A DNA stretch of 64,000 nt from Nostoc sp. CENA543 (GCF_002896875.1 NZ_CP023278.1:2852001-2916000), one strand, 5' to 3'. Numbered from the stretch's first letter, positions 26,668 to 35,048 are shown. The notes: generated by a model from the letters alone, not told the origin. Numbers and translations: made by a program.

Positions 26668-27025
26668 TTGCATTAATTTTAGTAACAGGGGATATTTTTC
26701 CCCGACATTTAACAATTACAATCCATTTAAGTAAAACGGTGTAAATAATTAAAGGTTTGTAGTAAGGACTTTAGTCCTCTCATAAGAGCTGATTCGTAAA
26801 GAAAATCTTAAGGAGACTCAACTAATTACTATGTCTAAGTTTCAACGAATAAGTGCTGTATTAACTCAAATTCATGAAATCCTTACAAGGTAAGTATTTT
26901 ACTTTAGTTTACAAATTAGCTCTAAGGACTAAAGTCCTTACTACGAACTAAATGCAATTTTTTACATTACTTTACATAGTTTGATTTTTGCAAGTCGTTC
27001 TACTTAATATAAACTATATAAGTTT
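26668..27025. repeat. Spacer with inverted-repeat-bounded element (26754-26949)
   Basis: No credible gene. Inverted copies of GTTTGTAGTAAGGACT (26754-26777 and 26925-26949) bound about 150 bases. The interior carries a 20-codon frame from 26832 (ATGTCTAAG...) preceded by AAGGAG at too long a distance. The arms match the hairpin at 25176. It looks like a MITE-like or decayed insertion. Confidence 0.55.
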
Positions 27026-27481
27026 ATGAGTAAAAATCGCCAAGTTATTATCCCTCAAGGCATGGAAATTTTATATGAAAAATTTCATTATTGTCCTGGG
27101 GTTAAAGTAGGCAATACACTATATATTTCAGGTCAGGTGGGACGCGATGAAAATTTACAGGTAGTAGAGGAAGTAGAAGCGCAATTTGTCCAAACTTTTG
27201 AAAATGTGAAAAAGGTACTAACAGCCGCAGGTGCAACCTTTGACGATGTGGTAGAAATGATTACCTATCATGTGACAGGGGCAAATCTTAGTAATTCCCA
27301 ATTTACACCTGCTGATGCAGCACAACAGCAGTTTACTATCCCCCATCTGCCGTTATTTATGAAAGTAAAAGACCGCTATTTTACGAATAATTTTCCAACC
27401 TGGACGGGGTTTGGTATTACTGCTTTATCTACGCCAGGACTAATTGTAGAAATTAAATGTACAGCAGTCCTAGATAATTGA
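27026..27481 (+). CDS. Rid (YjgF/YER057c/UK114) family protein
   Basis: 151 residues. The family core is clear: GVKVGNTLYISGQVGRDENL (about 26-45), FENVKKVLTAAGATFDDVV (about 58-76) and the C-terminal VEIKCTAV. Archetypal RidA hydrolyses reactive enamine/imine intermediates using an Arg in a PxR context. Here that stretch reads FPTWTGFGITAL, with Trp where Arg is expected, so it belongs to another Rid subgroup, some of which are pathway-specific. It is convergent with the hydrolase gene (stops 10 bases apart). Its neighbours (BKACE, amidohydrolase) fit an imine-handling or ring-opening pathway, which is inference. Confidence 0.9.
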   Translation: MSKNRQVIIPQGMEILYEKFHYCPGVKVGNTLYISGQVGRDENLQVVEEVEAQFVQTFENVKKVLTAAGATFDDVVEMITYHVTGANLSNSQFTPADAAQQQFTIPHLPLFMKVKDRYFTNNFPTWTGFGITALSTPGLIVEIKCTAVLDN

Positions 27482-27490
27482 AAACTTTAA

Positions 27491-28312
27491 CTATTCTGTA
27501 CTATTTAAAAAATCCGTGACTACCTGAGATACTGCTTCAGGTATTTGGTTCATCATGCAAATTGTGCCTTGTTCAAATTCTACAACTTGGCCATGAGGAA
27601 TTGCTTGAGATAGAAAATAGCGGTCATTAAATTTGGCTAAACTCAGTCTTTCAAATTCTTTCATGTCATCAAGTCCCCAAATGATGAGAGTGGGACATTT
27701 AATAGCACGAAATCTTTCTGGTGCTTCTAGACAGTAATTACCTACAGCCCAAACCGCATATAAAGGATGACCAAAACATTTTAAATCATCTAAAACCCAA
27801 CGATGATTTAATTCTGCCGAGCCTACATATCGGGAACGGGCTAACCATCTTTCCATGAGATGAGAACCATCTTCTTTAATTTTAAAACCATCCTCAAATC
27901 TTTTGAATAATTCTGCTTGTCCTCCCTCCCCAAAACCGGCTACGTTTCCTAATATGAGTTTATCAACGCGATCGCTATATGCTGCGGCTATTTCTCCCGC
28001 CACAAAAGCACCGGTATGATTACCAAAAATACTTGTTTTTTCTATGCCTAATTCATCTAAAAGTGCGATCGCGGTTTTTGCATAGTCACCGATAGTATAC
28101 ATTCTCGGCGGTTTATCAGAATCACCAAACCCCATCAAATCCATTGCAATGACTCGTCTATGTGCCGCCAAAATTGGCATAAGTTCGCGATATTCGTCAC
28201 TACTGCGGGGGTTCATGTGCAGCAACAGCAACGCCTCACCCTCACCGCCAGTGCGGTAGAGAATTTGTCCATCTTCTGTATCTAAAAAAGCGCGTTTAAT
28301 TTTATTGGGCAT
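27491..28312 (-). CDS. Alpha/beta hydrolase-fold protein with non-canonical triad
   Basis: 273 residues. The fold is clear: LLLLHMNPRSSDEY (about 28-41), MDLMGFGDSDKP (57-68), and the nucleophile elbow IFGNHTGAFVAGE (95-107). The elbow has His99 where Ser, Asp or Cys is normal. The usual Asp is present in LIIWGLDDMKEF, but the loop that normally carries the catalytic His reads QGTICMMNQIPE, without His. So the standard Ser-His-Asp machinery is absent. It may be a lyase-like or binding variant of the fold, or an inactive relative. It is encoded on the minus strand downstream of the BKACE gene after a 162-base repeat-filled gap, probably in the same transcription direction as BKACE and the amidohydrolase. 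Confidence 0.88.
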   Translation of the reverse strand: MPNKIKRAFLDTEDGQILYRTGGEGEALLLLHMNPRSSDEYRELMPILAAHRRVIAMDLMGFGDSDKPPRMYTIGDYAKTAIALLDELGIEKTSIFGNHTGAFVAGEIAAAYSDRVDKLILGNVAGFGEGGQAELFKRFEDGFKIKEDGSHLMERWLARSRYVGSAELNHRWVLDDLKCFGHPLYAVWAVGNYCLEAPERFRAIKCPTLIIWGLDDMKEFERLSLAKFNDRYFLSQAIPHGQVVEFEQGTICMMNQIPEAVSQVVTDFLNSTE

Positions 28313-28378
28313 AATGTTTTAGCGATTATATTTGTTTGTGATTCAAGGCAACAAGAAACAGAAAACCTTTCCTAGAAC

Positions 28379-28453
28379 TGTAGAGACGTTGTATGCAACG
28401 TCTCTACATATTCCCCCTTCCCTACAAGGGAAGGGGGTTAGGGGGTTAGGTTT
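28379..28453. repeat. Two palindromic repeats between hydrolase and BKACE genes
   Basis: First, a 13-base-pair hairpin, TGTAGAGACGTTG ... CAACGTCTCTACA (28379-28391 / 28396-28408). Second, the palindrome CCCCCTTCCCT ... AGGGAAGGGGG (28413-28437) with the tail TTAGGGGGTTAGGTTT. The second is a copy of the element at 14736. Confidence 0.8.
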
Positions 28454-28474
28454 CCCCCCATGCACTCCACATTT

Positions 28475-29401
28475 CTAGTTAGCAACCGCCTGTAGTTTTT
28501 CTTTAACAACAGTTCGCGGCTGCATTTTCAAAATTTCCCGTGCTTGCGCTGGTGTGGCGACTTCTCGGCCTAATGTATGCGCCATGTTAGCAACTTTCTC
28601 TACCAAATTGCCATTGTGGGGTTTGCCAAAACGCAAATAAGGATAGTCTCCTAAACCAATACCAACATGACCACCCATTGTAATTGCCCAAGCTGCTAAA
28701 GGCATGACATCCCCATTCCAACACATCACTAACCATTGATCATCTTTGGGGATAGAATCTACTACTGCTTGTAAATTCGGTAATGTGGGCAAAATTCCAC
28801 TAGGGGTAATTTCTCCAGTAAAAACAAACTCCCAAAAAGTATTTTTAGGAAGCAGTCCCATTTCTTGGAAACATCTTGCTGTCCGAATTTGTCCTATATC
28901 CCAACAAATAGTACCGACAAAAATGTTATTTGCTTGCAGTATTTCTAATACTTCTTTGATATATGCGCGAGAACTAGTATGTACTTGATCGTAAGTGTCA
29001 AATTGTTTAGTTTGTGGATTCCAAAAATCTAAATTAAACGAGCCAAACTCTAAAGGAATCATATCAACTCCTAGTGCTGGATCGTTGTTGGCGGCTAAGA
29101 TGTGTTGAATGCGATCGCTCACATTACTTTCTTTAGTCACATAATTCAAAGTAGGATTAACAATTAAATCCGTCTGCTCTCGAATTCCTTGAATAACTTC
29201 TAAATAAACGTCTACATCATTAATCCATCTGCCATCAATTGGATCTCGTCCATGCCAATGAAAAATTGCTGCCCCCGCTTCCCAAGCCCGAACCGCTTCT
29301 TGAATAATTTCCTTGGGAGTATACGGACAATGAGGATTTTGTTGACGGTAATCGGAATCGTTACTACGACATTCAATAATTAATGGTACTTGAGTATTCA
29401 T
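28475..29401 (-). CDS. BKACE family beta-keto acid cleavage enzyme (DUF849)
   Basis: 308 residues, the normal length. The metal-binding signature HWHGRD (about 48-53) follows EAGAAIFHW. Other family landmarks are NPTLNY near 83, LEFGSFN near 117, and GGHVGIGLGDYPYLRFG (about 244-260), including residues that bind the beta-keto acid. BKACE enzymes cleave a beta-keto acid plus acetyl-CoA into acetoacetate and a CoA ester; the founding member, Kce, acts in lysine fermentation (established). The substrate here is not predictable by eye. It lies between the amidohydrolase (upstream, 96 bases) and the alpha/beta hydrolase on the same strand, consistent with a catabolic operon. Confidence 0.92.
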   Translation of the reverse strand: MNTQVPLIIECRSNDSDYRQQNPHCPYTPKEIIQEAVRAWEAGAAIFHWHGRDPIDGRWINDVDVYLEVIQGIREQTDLIVNPTLNYVTKESNVSDRIQHILAANNDPALGVDMIPLEFGSFNLDFWNPQTKQFDTYDQVHTSSRAYIKEVLEILQANNIFVGTICWDIGQIRTARCFQEMGLLPKNTFWEFVFTGEITPSGILPTLPNLQAVVDSIPKDDQWLVMCWNGDVMPLAAWAITMGGHVGIGLGDYPYLRFGKPHNGNLVEKVANMAHTLGREVATPAQAREILKMQPRTVVKEKLQAVAN

Positions 29402-29497
29402 AGTTGTTCTGTAATTTTGGTAGATGTGTGTAGTGTTATGTTTAGTCTAAAATAAAATTTTTTTCTACTCCTTTTGAGATATTTTCCTCAATCTCAC

Positions 29498-30967
29498 CTA
29501 ACCTCTTTTTAAATAACGTCCACTAGGTAAACCTAAAACCTGCCCATTGTGATAAATTAAATCACCTCGTAAAAATGTACTTTTTACTTTTCCGGTTAAC
29601 TCCATGCCCGCAAAAGGTGTGTAACCTTGTTGTGATTCTGAATCAGCCGCATTCACTACAAAACTTTCATTGGGGTCTAACAAAACTAAATCAGCATCAA
29701 AACCAACAGCAATATCACCTTTTTGAGATAAACCAAACCTGCGTGATGGATTCCACGAGAGCAATTTAGCCATGTGATTGTAAGACATTCCCCGCTTACT
29801 ACCTTCACTAAATACACCAGATAGTAAATATTCTGTACCACCAAAACCAGATTTAGCTAACCAAACATTATGGGGGTCTTTGGCATTTACTTTTTGTTCC
29901 GCCGCACAACAAGCATGATCACTAACTATCCAATCTACTTGATTGTTGATAACAGCTTGCCATAGATATTCCACATCAGCACGGGGACGAATGGGGGGGT
30001 TAACTTTTGCTAAAGTTCCGTTTGGCGTATCGACATCTAATAATAAATGTCCAACAGTAACTTCTCGTCGGAAATTAATATGAGGAAAAGCAGTTTGCAT
30101 AGTTAAAGCTGCTTCCATTGCTTTACGAGAACTCAAATGCAATAAATTGATATTTGCACAGTTAGTTTCATGTGCCAAATAAGATGCAATACAAATTGCT
30201 AACCCTTCTGAATGGGGAGGACGCGCCGCACTGTAGGCGTGCAGTCCACTTAAAGTTAAATCATTTTCAACTATTTTGGTATAAGCATTGAGAATTTCTG
30301 CCACTTCGCAATGCAAACTTAAACTAATTGTTGCTTGTGCTTCTGGGTGACTTGCGCTTAACTTTGCCAACTCCCGCATGATAAATTCAAAGTGAGCAAA
30401 ATCGTATCTTTCTGTTTTATTAATCATCAAAAATAAATTTTGTTGGTCAGAAAGACCGTGTAAACCATAGCCACCATAAAACATAAAAATTTTAAAGGAA
30501 CTAATGCCATATTCCTCAAACAGCATTGGTATCTCATCAATATGCTGATTACTAAGAGGGGCGATATGGTAGCTATAATCAACAAAGAAATTTCCTTGAG
30601 ATAATGCTAAAACTTCAGGAAAAAAATCTTGGTAGGAACCACCTTTATTTAGATAATACTTCCCTGTACGGATGTAATTGAGGCTAGTTGTTACACCTCC
30701 CATTGCGGCGGCTTTACTTTCTGTGACTGCATCTTGGTCAAGGGGTTGGTAAATACCGATGTGCATATGAGCATCTACAACCCCAGGAAAACCCAGGAGA
30801 TTTTTGCCGTCAAATACCTCTTTGCCCTGGTCTGCGCTAATATGAGGAGCAATCTGGGCAAATTTTCCATCCTTGATCCCTATATCTAAGAGTGCGATCG
30901 CATTTTCTTGGGGACGCACAACCCGCACATTCTTGACAATTTTGTCTAATATAGGAGGTTCAGACAT
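29498..30967 (-). CDS. Dihydropyrimidinase/hydantoinase/allantoinase-like cyclic amidohydrolase
   Basis: 489 residues from the ATG at 30967; GAGG six bases upstream favours it over the GTG at 30979. Metal ligands of the cyclic amidohydrolase family are all visible: HMH in GFPGVVDAHMHIG (near 60), the carbamylated-Lys candidate in SFKIFMFYGG (about 160), His in LHCEVAEI and LLHLSSRKAMEA, and Asp in VSDHACC. It should open a cyclic amide (hydantoin, dihydropyrimidine or allantoin-type ring). It heads the minus-strand run leading to BKACE and the hydrolase, and is divergent from the AspH-type gene across a 226-base spacer carrying a dyad, probably a shared control region. Confidence 0.9.
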   Translation of the reverse strand: MSEPPILDKIVKNVRVVRPQENAIALLDIGIKDGKFAQIAPHISADQGKEVFDGKNLLGFPGVVDAHMHIGIYQPLDQDAVTESKAAAMGGVTTSLNYIRTGKYYLNKGGSYQDFFPEVLALSQGNFFVDYSYHIAPLSNQHIDEIPMLFEEYGISSFKIFMFYGGYGLHGLSDQQNLFLMINKTERYDFAHFEFIMRELAKLSASHPEAQATISLSLHCEVAEILNAYTKIVENDLTLSGLHAYSAARPPHSEGLAICIASYLAHETNCANINLLHLSSRKAMEAALTMQTAFPHINFRREVTVGHLLLDVDTPNGTLAKVNPPIRPRADVEYLWQAVINNQVDWIVSDHACCAAEQKVNAKDPHNVWLAKSGFGGTEYLLSGVFSEGSKRGMSYNHMAKLLSWNPSRRFGLSQKGDIAVGFDADLVLLDPNESFVVNAADSESQQGYTPFAGMELTGKVKSTFLRGDLIYHNGQVLGLPSGRYLKRG

Positions 30968-31040
30968 AGTAGACCTCACATTAACATGATGACAGCAAGC
31001 AAGTCGCTTTCACATCCTACAGGAACAATCGCTAAAATAG

Positions 31041-31059
31041 ACAACTATGTAACAGTTGT
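31041..31059. promoter_or_regulatory. Dyad in the divergent promoter region
   Basis: ACAACT and AGTTGT separated by seven bases, between the divergent amidohydrolase and AspH-type genes. Spacing and symmetry suit a dimeric transcription factor able to control both directions. This is inference; no regulator gene lies next to it. Confidence 0.4.
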
Positions 31060-31193
31060 TTATTGAACCGTCTTGATGACCCGGAAATAAAACATACAAA
31101 CTCTTATATGTAGAAGTGCTAAGACTCCCCATTAAACTTATTCCTGGTAATTTAAATTGGGAATTTTTAATTGAAATTTAGGAGCAGAAAAAG

Positions 31194-31988
31194 GTGTCCA
31201 ATTTTAACGAGTATCATCTCAATCCTGAAACTTTCCCCTTTCTCCAAAATTTGCAAGAAAATTGGCAAGTGATTCGAGAGGAATTTACTAATTTTATCAA
31301 GCAGGCATCGCCAGAAGAGTTAAAATTTACTTACGATGTTCTAGGCCCAAAAAGTAAAACTATTAAAACTAAAGGCAACTCTAAATATAGTGCCTTTGGA
31401 ATTTTATTCCAAGGTTTATTAATTGAAGAATATATTCAATTTCATCAAATCCAATATCCCGAATATGAGACAGATGTAGCAGCAAAGAAGGCATTAGAAC
31501 TCAGAGAAAAATATTTTCCAAATCTGGCTCAAATGATCACAGTGATAAACTTAGAAAATGATGATGTAGTTAGAAATGCCTATTTCGGCACATTTCACCC
31601 TGGTTTAGACATTAAGCTTCATGTTAACTATAACCCCCACATGAATCGGGGTTATTTAGGCTTAATTGTACCGCAGGGAGATGTGGCGATGAAAATATGT
31701 CATGAGCAACTTTATTGGCATGAAGGGGAATTTATGGTGTTAGATCATAGCTATCCCCATTGTCCACATAATTATACTGAATACGATAGAACTGTATTGG
31801 TTGTTGACTTTTTTAAAACAGATCAGCCAAGAGAAGAAGTAATGAGATTTGAGCAAGAACAAGTTACCGAAAGAATGCAAGATAATCCTTATAGTTTGGG
31901 TGTATTTGGTAAAAGCGATAAAGCCAACACCGAAGATTTTATCAAGTATGGTTTAGCGCATCAATTGGAGTGGGATAAGGCTTTATAG
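31194..31988 (+). CDS. Aspartyl/asparaginyl beta-hydroxylase-type 2-oxoglutarate dioxygenase
   Basis: 264 residues from a GTG supported by AGGAG nine bases upstream. The catalytic core covers about 125-212: NAYFGTFHPGLDIKLHVNYN, then NRGYLGLIVPQGD (the 2-oxoglutarate-binding Arg region) and VLDHSYPHCPHNYTEYDRTVLVVDFF with the second iron His. This matches the AspH/Asp_Arg_Hydrox fold, an Fe(II)/2-oxoglutarate oxygenase with a two-His iron site in the mammalian enzyme. Bacterial members hydroxylate free or carrier-bound amino acids and lipids. The first ~110 residues are a family-specific N-terminal region. It faces the amidohydrolase across a shared spacer and is followed by the MDR reductase after 109 bases of repeats. 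Confidence 0.88.
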   Translation: MSNFNEYHLNPETFPFLQNLQENWQVIREEFTNFIKQASPEELKFTYDVLGPKSKTIKTKGNSKYSAFGILFQGLLIEEYIQFHQIQYPEYETDVAAKKALELREKYFPNLAQMITVINLENDDVVRNAYFGTFHPGLDIKLHVNYNPHMNRGYLGLIVPQGDVAMKICHEQLYWHEGEFMVLDHSYPHCPHNYTEYDRTVLVVDFFKTDQPREEVMRFEQEQVTERMQDNPYSLGVFGKSDKANTEDFIKYGLAHQLEWDKAL

Positions 31989-32103
31989 GGCATTGGGCAT
32001 TGGGAATGGGGCATTGGGCATTGGAGACAAGGCAGACAAGGTAGACAAGGTAGCAAAAACTAATAACTAATGACTAATGACTAATGACTATTAACTAATG
32101 ACT
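31989..32103. repeat. Minisatellite and heptamer repeats before the MDR gene
   Basis: GGGCATT-type heptamers (31989-32020), a GACAAGGTA run (about 32023-32055) and TAATGAC heptamers (about 32060-32100). The ATG at 32098 lies in the last heptamer, as at 23130. Confidence 0.8.
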
Positions 32104-33099
32104 AACTACAAAAAATTAATAGCTAAACAACTCCATCAAGATTTTAAATCTGCTGTAGAAATTGTAGAAGTACCTCTGACTGCACCGGCAAATCATGAAA
32201 TTTTAATTCGGAATAAATTTGCGGGAATTAATGCAGGGTTTGATACTTTACTTTGTCGGGGTGAAGTGAGTTATATAAAATTAACTCCACCTTTTGATTT
32301 GGGTGTGGAAGCGGTGGGGGAAGTGGTAGCTGTAGGTGCAGATGTTTCTGGTTTTCGGGTGAGTGATGCTGTTATCACGACTGTGCGCGGTGGTGGTTAT
32401 CGAGAATATCAGGTGATAGATGCTAGTTTGGCTGTGAAAGTGCGGGAAGCAACGCCGGAAGTTCTCAACCTTGTACCGACGGGTGTATCAGCTTTGGTAG
32501 CTTTGGAACAGGTGGGGGAAATGCAAAGTGATGAGGTGGTTTTAGTAACGGCTGCGGCTGGTGGTACTGGCCATATTGCGGTACAGTTGGCGAAGTTGGC
32601 GGGAAATCATGTCATTGGGACTTGTAGTTCTGAGGCGAAGGAAAAATTATTACAGGAGTTAGGCTGCGATCGCATCATTAACTATCATAGAGAAAATCTC
32701 CAGCAAGTCCTCAAGCAAGAGTACCCCAAAGGGATTAACTTAATTTTTGAGTGTGTGGGTAAACAGGTGTTTGATACCTGCGTTGATAACTTAGCTATTC
32801 GGGGACGTTTGGTGAGTATTGGCTATATTTCGGAATATGGGAGAAGTATTGAACAGGTAACGCAAGCGCGTATTTATCACCAACTTTTTTGGAAAGCGGC
32901 TTCGGTGCGGGGTTTTCTGATGCCCCATTATCAAGAATATATCCCAGAAGCGCGCGATCGCCTTTTAAATTTGTTCTATACAGGTAAACTGCAAGTATCT
33001 GTTGACTCTACCCCGTTTCTTGGTTTAGAGTCCATTCCCACGGCGGTAGCATACCTGCTCAGTGGTCAAAATTGTGGCAAAGTAGTTGTCAGGTTTTAG
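32098..33099 (+). CDS. MDR-superfamily zinc-independent oxidoreductase (quinone/enoyl reductase-like)
   Basis: 333 residues. The GroES-like N-terminal half contains GFDTLLCRGE and LGVEAVGEVVAVGADVSGF. The Rossmann half contains AAAGGTGHIAVQLAKLAGNHVIGTC (in part, about 158-181). No catalytic zinc ligand Cys/His set is apparent, as in quinone oxidoreductases and prostaglandin-reductase-3-type enoyl reductases. It should reduce an alpha,beta-unsaturated carbonyl with NADPH; the substrate is unknown. The stop is 14 bases before the next gene, so the two are co-transcribed. Its ATG lies inside a heptamer repeat. Confidence 0.92.
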   Translation: MTNYKKLIAKQLHQDFKSAVEIVEVPLTAPANHEILIRNKFAGINAGFDTLLCRGEVSYIKLTPPFDLGVEAVGEVVAVGADVSGFRVSDAVITTVRGGGYREYQVIDASLAVKVREATPEVLNLVPTGVSALVALEQVGEMQSDEVVLVTAAAGGTGHIAVQLAKLAGNHVIGTCSSEAKEKLLQELGCDRIINYHRENLQQVLKQEYPKGINLIFECVGKQVFDTCVDNLAIRGRLVSIGYISEYGRSIEQVTQARIYHQLFWKAASVRGFLMPHYQEYIPEARDRLLNLFYTGKLQVSVDSTPFLGLESIPTAVAYLLSGQNCGKVVVRF

Positions 33100-33113
33100 A
33101 GTCTAGGAAAAAC

Positions 33114-33527
33114 ATGGTGCAGAATACAGAAAATACTTTAAAAGTTGCTCACCAAGCATTTGAACATTTTACCCAGGGTTTAGCGACGGGTGAATGGCAA
33201 GCATTTCTAGAAATGCTAACAGAGGATTTTACCTTTTGGTTTCCCATCGGTAAATTTCAAGGTTTAAATCAAGGAAAAGCAAAAGCCAAGGAATTTCTTG
33301 ATTATGTTTCAACCTCCTTTCCGTCTGGCATCAAATTAGTGTCTTTAGATTGCATTACTAGCAATGAGACAACGGTAGTCTTTGAATTTCGCGATGAAGG
33401 AACTTTATTTGGACAGCCTTACAAAAATCGGGTAGCAGTATCCTTTGATGTGCGAGGAGACAAAATTTGCAGTTACCGAGAACACTTTGGTAGTGATGGC
33501 AAATCTTCATTAGTAAATACCAAATAA
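33114..33527 (+). CDS. NTF2-like / SnoaL-like protein
   Basis: 137 residues from ATG 33114, preferred because AGGA lies 6 bases upstream and because an earlier in-frame start would overlap the reductase gene. A helix-rich N-terminus (TLKVAHQAFEHFTQGLATGE) is followed by FLEMLTEDFTFWFPIGKFQG and curved sheet strands to the end. This is the NTF2/SnoaL cone fold, used by small isomerases, cyclases, dehydratases or binding proteins. An Asp (EDFTF) sits at a position often catalytic in the family. Operon partner of the MDR gene; it may act on the same substrate. Confidence 0.85.
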   Translation: MVQNTENTLKVAHQAFEHFTQGLATGEWQAFLEMLTEDFTFWFPIGKFQGLNQGKAKAKEFLDYVSTSFPSGIKLVSLDCITSNETTVVFEFRDEGTLFGQPYKNRVAVSFDVRGDKICSYREHFGSDGKSSLVNTK

Positions 33528-33551
33528 AGAACCAATGTTTTCTGCACTAAC

Positions 33552-34016
33552 TTAATTATTTTGAGCTTTTAATCCCTGAATTTCTTTACATTTAGCTTCC
33601 GCCGCCTGATAAGCAGCTAAATATTCTTTACCTCCCAACATCACATCACCATAATATTCATATGGTGCATCACCATAAATAGGTAATGGGTCATCTTCTG
33701 GATAATCTTCTTTTGATTCTTCTATAATTTCCTTGAGTTGCTTCACACTGAGAGTATGAGCAGCAAAATACCACATTTCTTGTACATGATTATGCAAATG
33801 CGGTAAGTTAGGGTCAACAATTGTCTCCTCTATTTCAATCCAACCATGTTCTAGAGGTTTAGTTGGCTTCCCTTGACAAACTAAAAATCCTTGAACATAT
33901 TTAGCACCCTGTGTAGCCAACGCAGCTTTATACGCATTATCAAAGGGTTTTCTAGCCTTACTTTTGATGCTTTCAGCAGTTTTTTTTGATAATTCTACAT
34001 CCAATATTTTGTTCAT
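33552..34016 (-). CDS. Conserved hypothetical protein
   Basis: 154 residues, not recognised. Composition is acidic, with many Lys/Glu and Tyr (EDYPEDDPLPIYGDAPYEYY near 105-124). An N-terminal helical segment is followed by strands including YVQGFLVCQGKP and EHGWIEIEETIVDPNLPH. The latter resembles a short cysteine-protease-like or ligand-binding motif, but I cannot place it. No signal peptide or membrane segment. It is convergent with the NTF2-like gene (24 bases between stops), and upstream is a 1-kb gene-free region. Confidence 0.65.
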   Translation of the reverse strand: MNKILDVELSKKTAESIKSKARKPFDNAYKAALATQGAKYVQGFLVCQGKPTKPLEHGWIEIEETIVDPNLPHLHNHVQEMWYFAAHTLSVKQLKEIIEESKEDYPEDDPLPIYGDAPYEYYGDVMLGGKEYLAAYQAAEAKCKEIQGLKAQNN

Positions 34017-35048
34017 TTATAGATGGGATGGAAATCAGTTACCCCCATATAATATCACTTTTACATGAGTTGAGATTAAATGTAGCCGACTCTAAATCTC
34101 TCTTTCATTTACCAAGCAATTACCCATCAATAATTGCCAGTTTAATACAAATTACTAATTACCTATCTAGATTTACTCTTTAATTTCTACACTAAACGCC
34201 TAGAAATGTTAAATCATGATACAACATTTCTGCCAAGATTCATGTTGGGTAAAGCGTAGCGCAAATCAACCTATATACTGGAAGATTCTGGCTTTGATAC
34301 ACCGCTACATCACAGGTAAAAAACTAAGTCAAGCTCTATATAGCATTCCCATTCCTATCTGATTTGTTATAACTTGCGGTGTCCAGAAACCCTACTTCTC
34401 AAAGAAGTCGGGGATCTTGTGTCTCATGAATGATTTAGGATGGCTATATTTGTTATTTATTTTGATAAATAGAGCCAAAAATCTGATATTTAAATATTAG
34501 TAAGTTTTTTTTGCCCGCTATTGGGAAATCAGAGCAAGTACCAATTTTTTTCAAGCATTAAAGAGAAGATTCCGATCAAAGCTGATTGTCAAAACGAGTT
34601 AAAAATTGTGTAATTGAGCATTAATGACTGTGGTTTGTCAAGTCACTTAAGTAATAATTTAAAATCCCACTATTGGAGTATTTAATTTCTGCCTAATGAC
34701 AGATTTTTTCAATCAAAATCTCTTTATAATGTCACAGTATTTTTCCAGATGAATAACCTTAATAATACTTAATATATGTGTATTTTTTTTCATCTTAAAG
34801 GTAAAACTCTTTCTTAGTTATGACTAGAAAAAATAAAAAAATCTCTTAAAGTTATTCAGTAATAGCACTGAATCACCCAGCAAATTCTTTTAAATACGAG
34901 ACTTTCAAAATAAACAGTCTTGTATATTAGTATACTAACTACACACAAAAGTCGATTTTATAAAATTACTAAAAATTACTGTTATTTTTTAATTTAAAAA
35001 ACACAACAATGTGAACAAGTCACATAAATTGAATCACAGAGTAAGACG
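34017..35048. other. Gene-free AT-rich spacer of about 1 kb
   Basis: No credible coding region. Near 34201-34230 is a hairpin AGAAATGTT / AACATTTCT. At 34378-34460 is the dispersed palindrome (CTACTTCTCAAAGAAGTCGG and flanks) also seen, inverted, at 17185. From about 34480 to 35040 the sequence is strongly AT-rich and probably holds the promoter and a long leader of the gene at 35049. Confidence 0.65.

Noticed and set aside
26832-26894. 20-codon mini-gene starting ATGTCTAAG
   Set aside because: AAGGAG lies too far upstream, the product is too short to judge, and it sits inside a repeat-bounded element.
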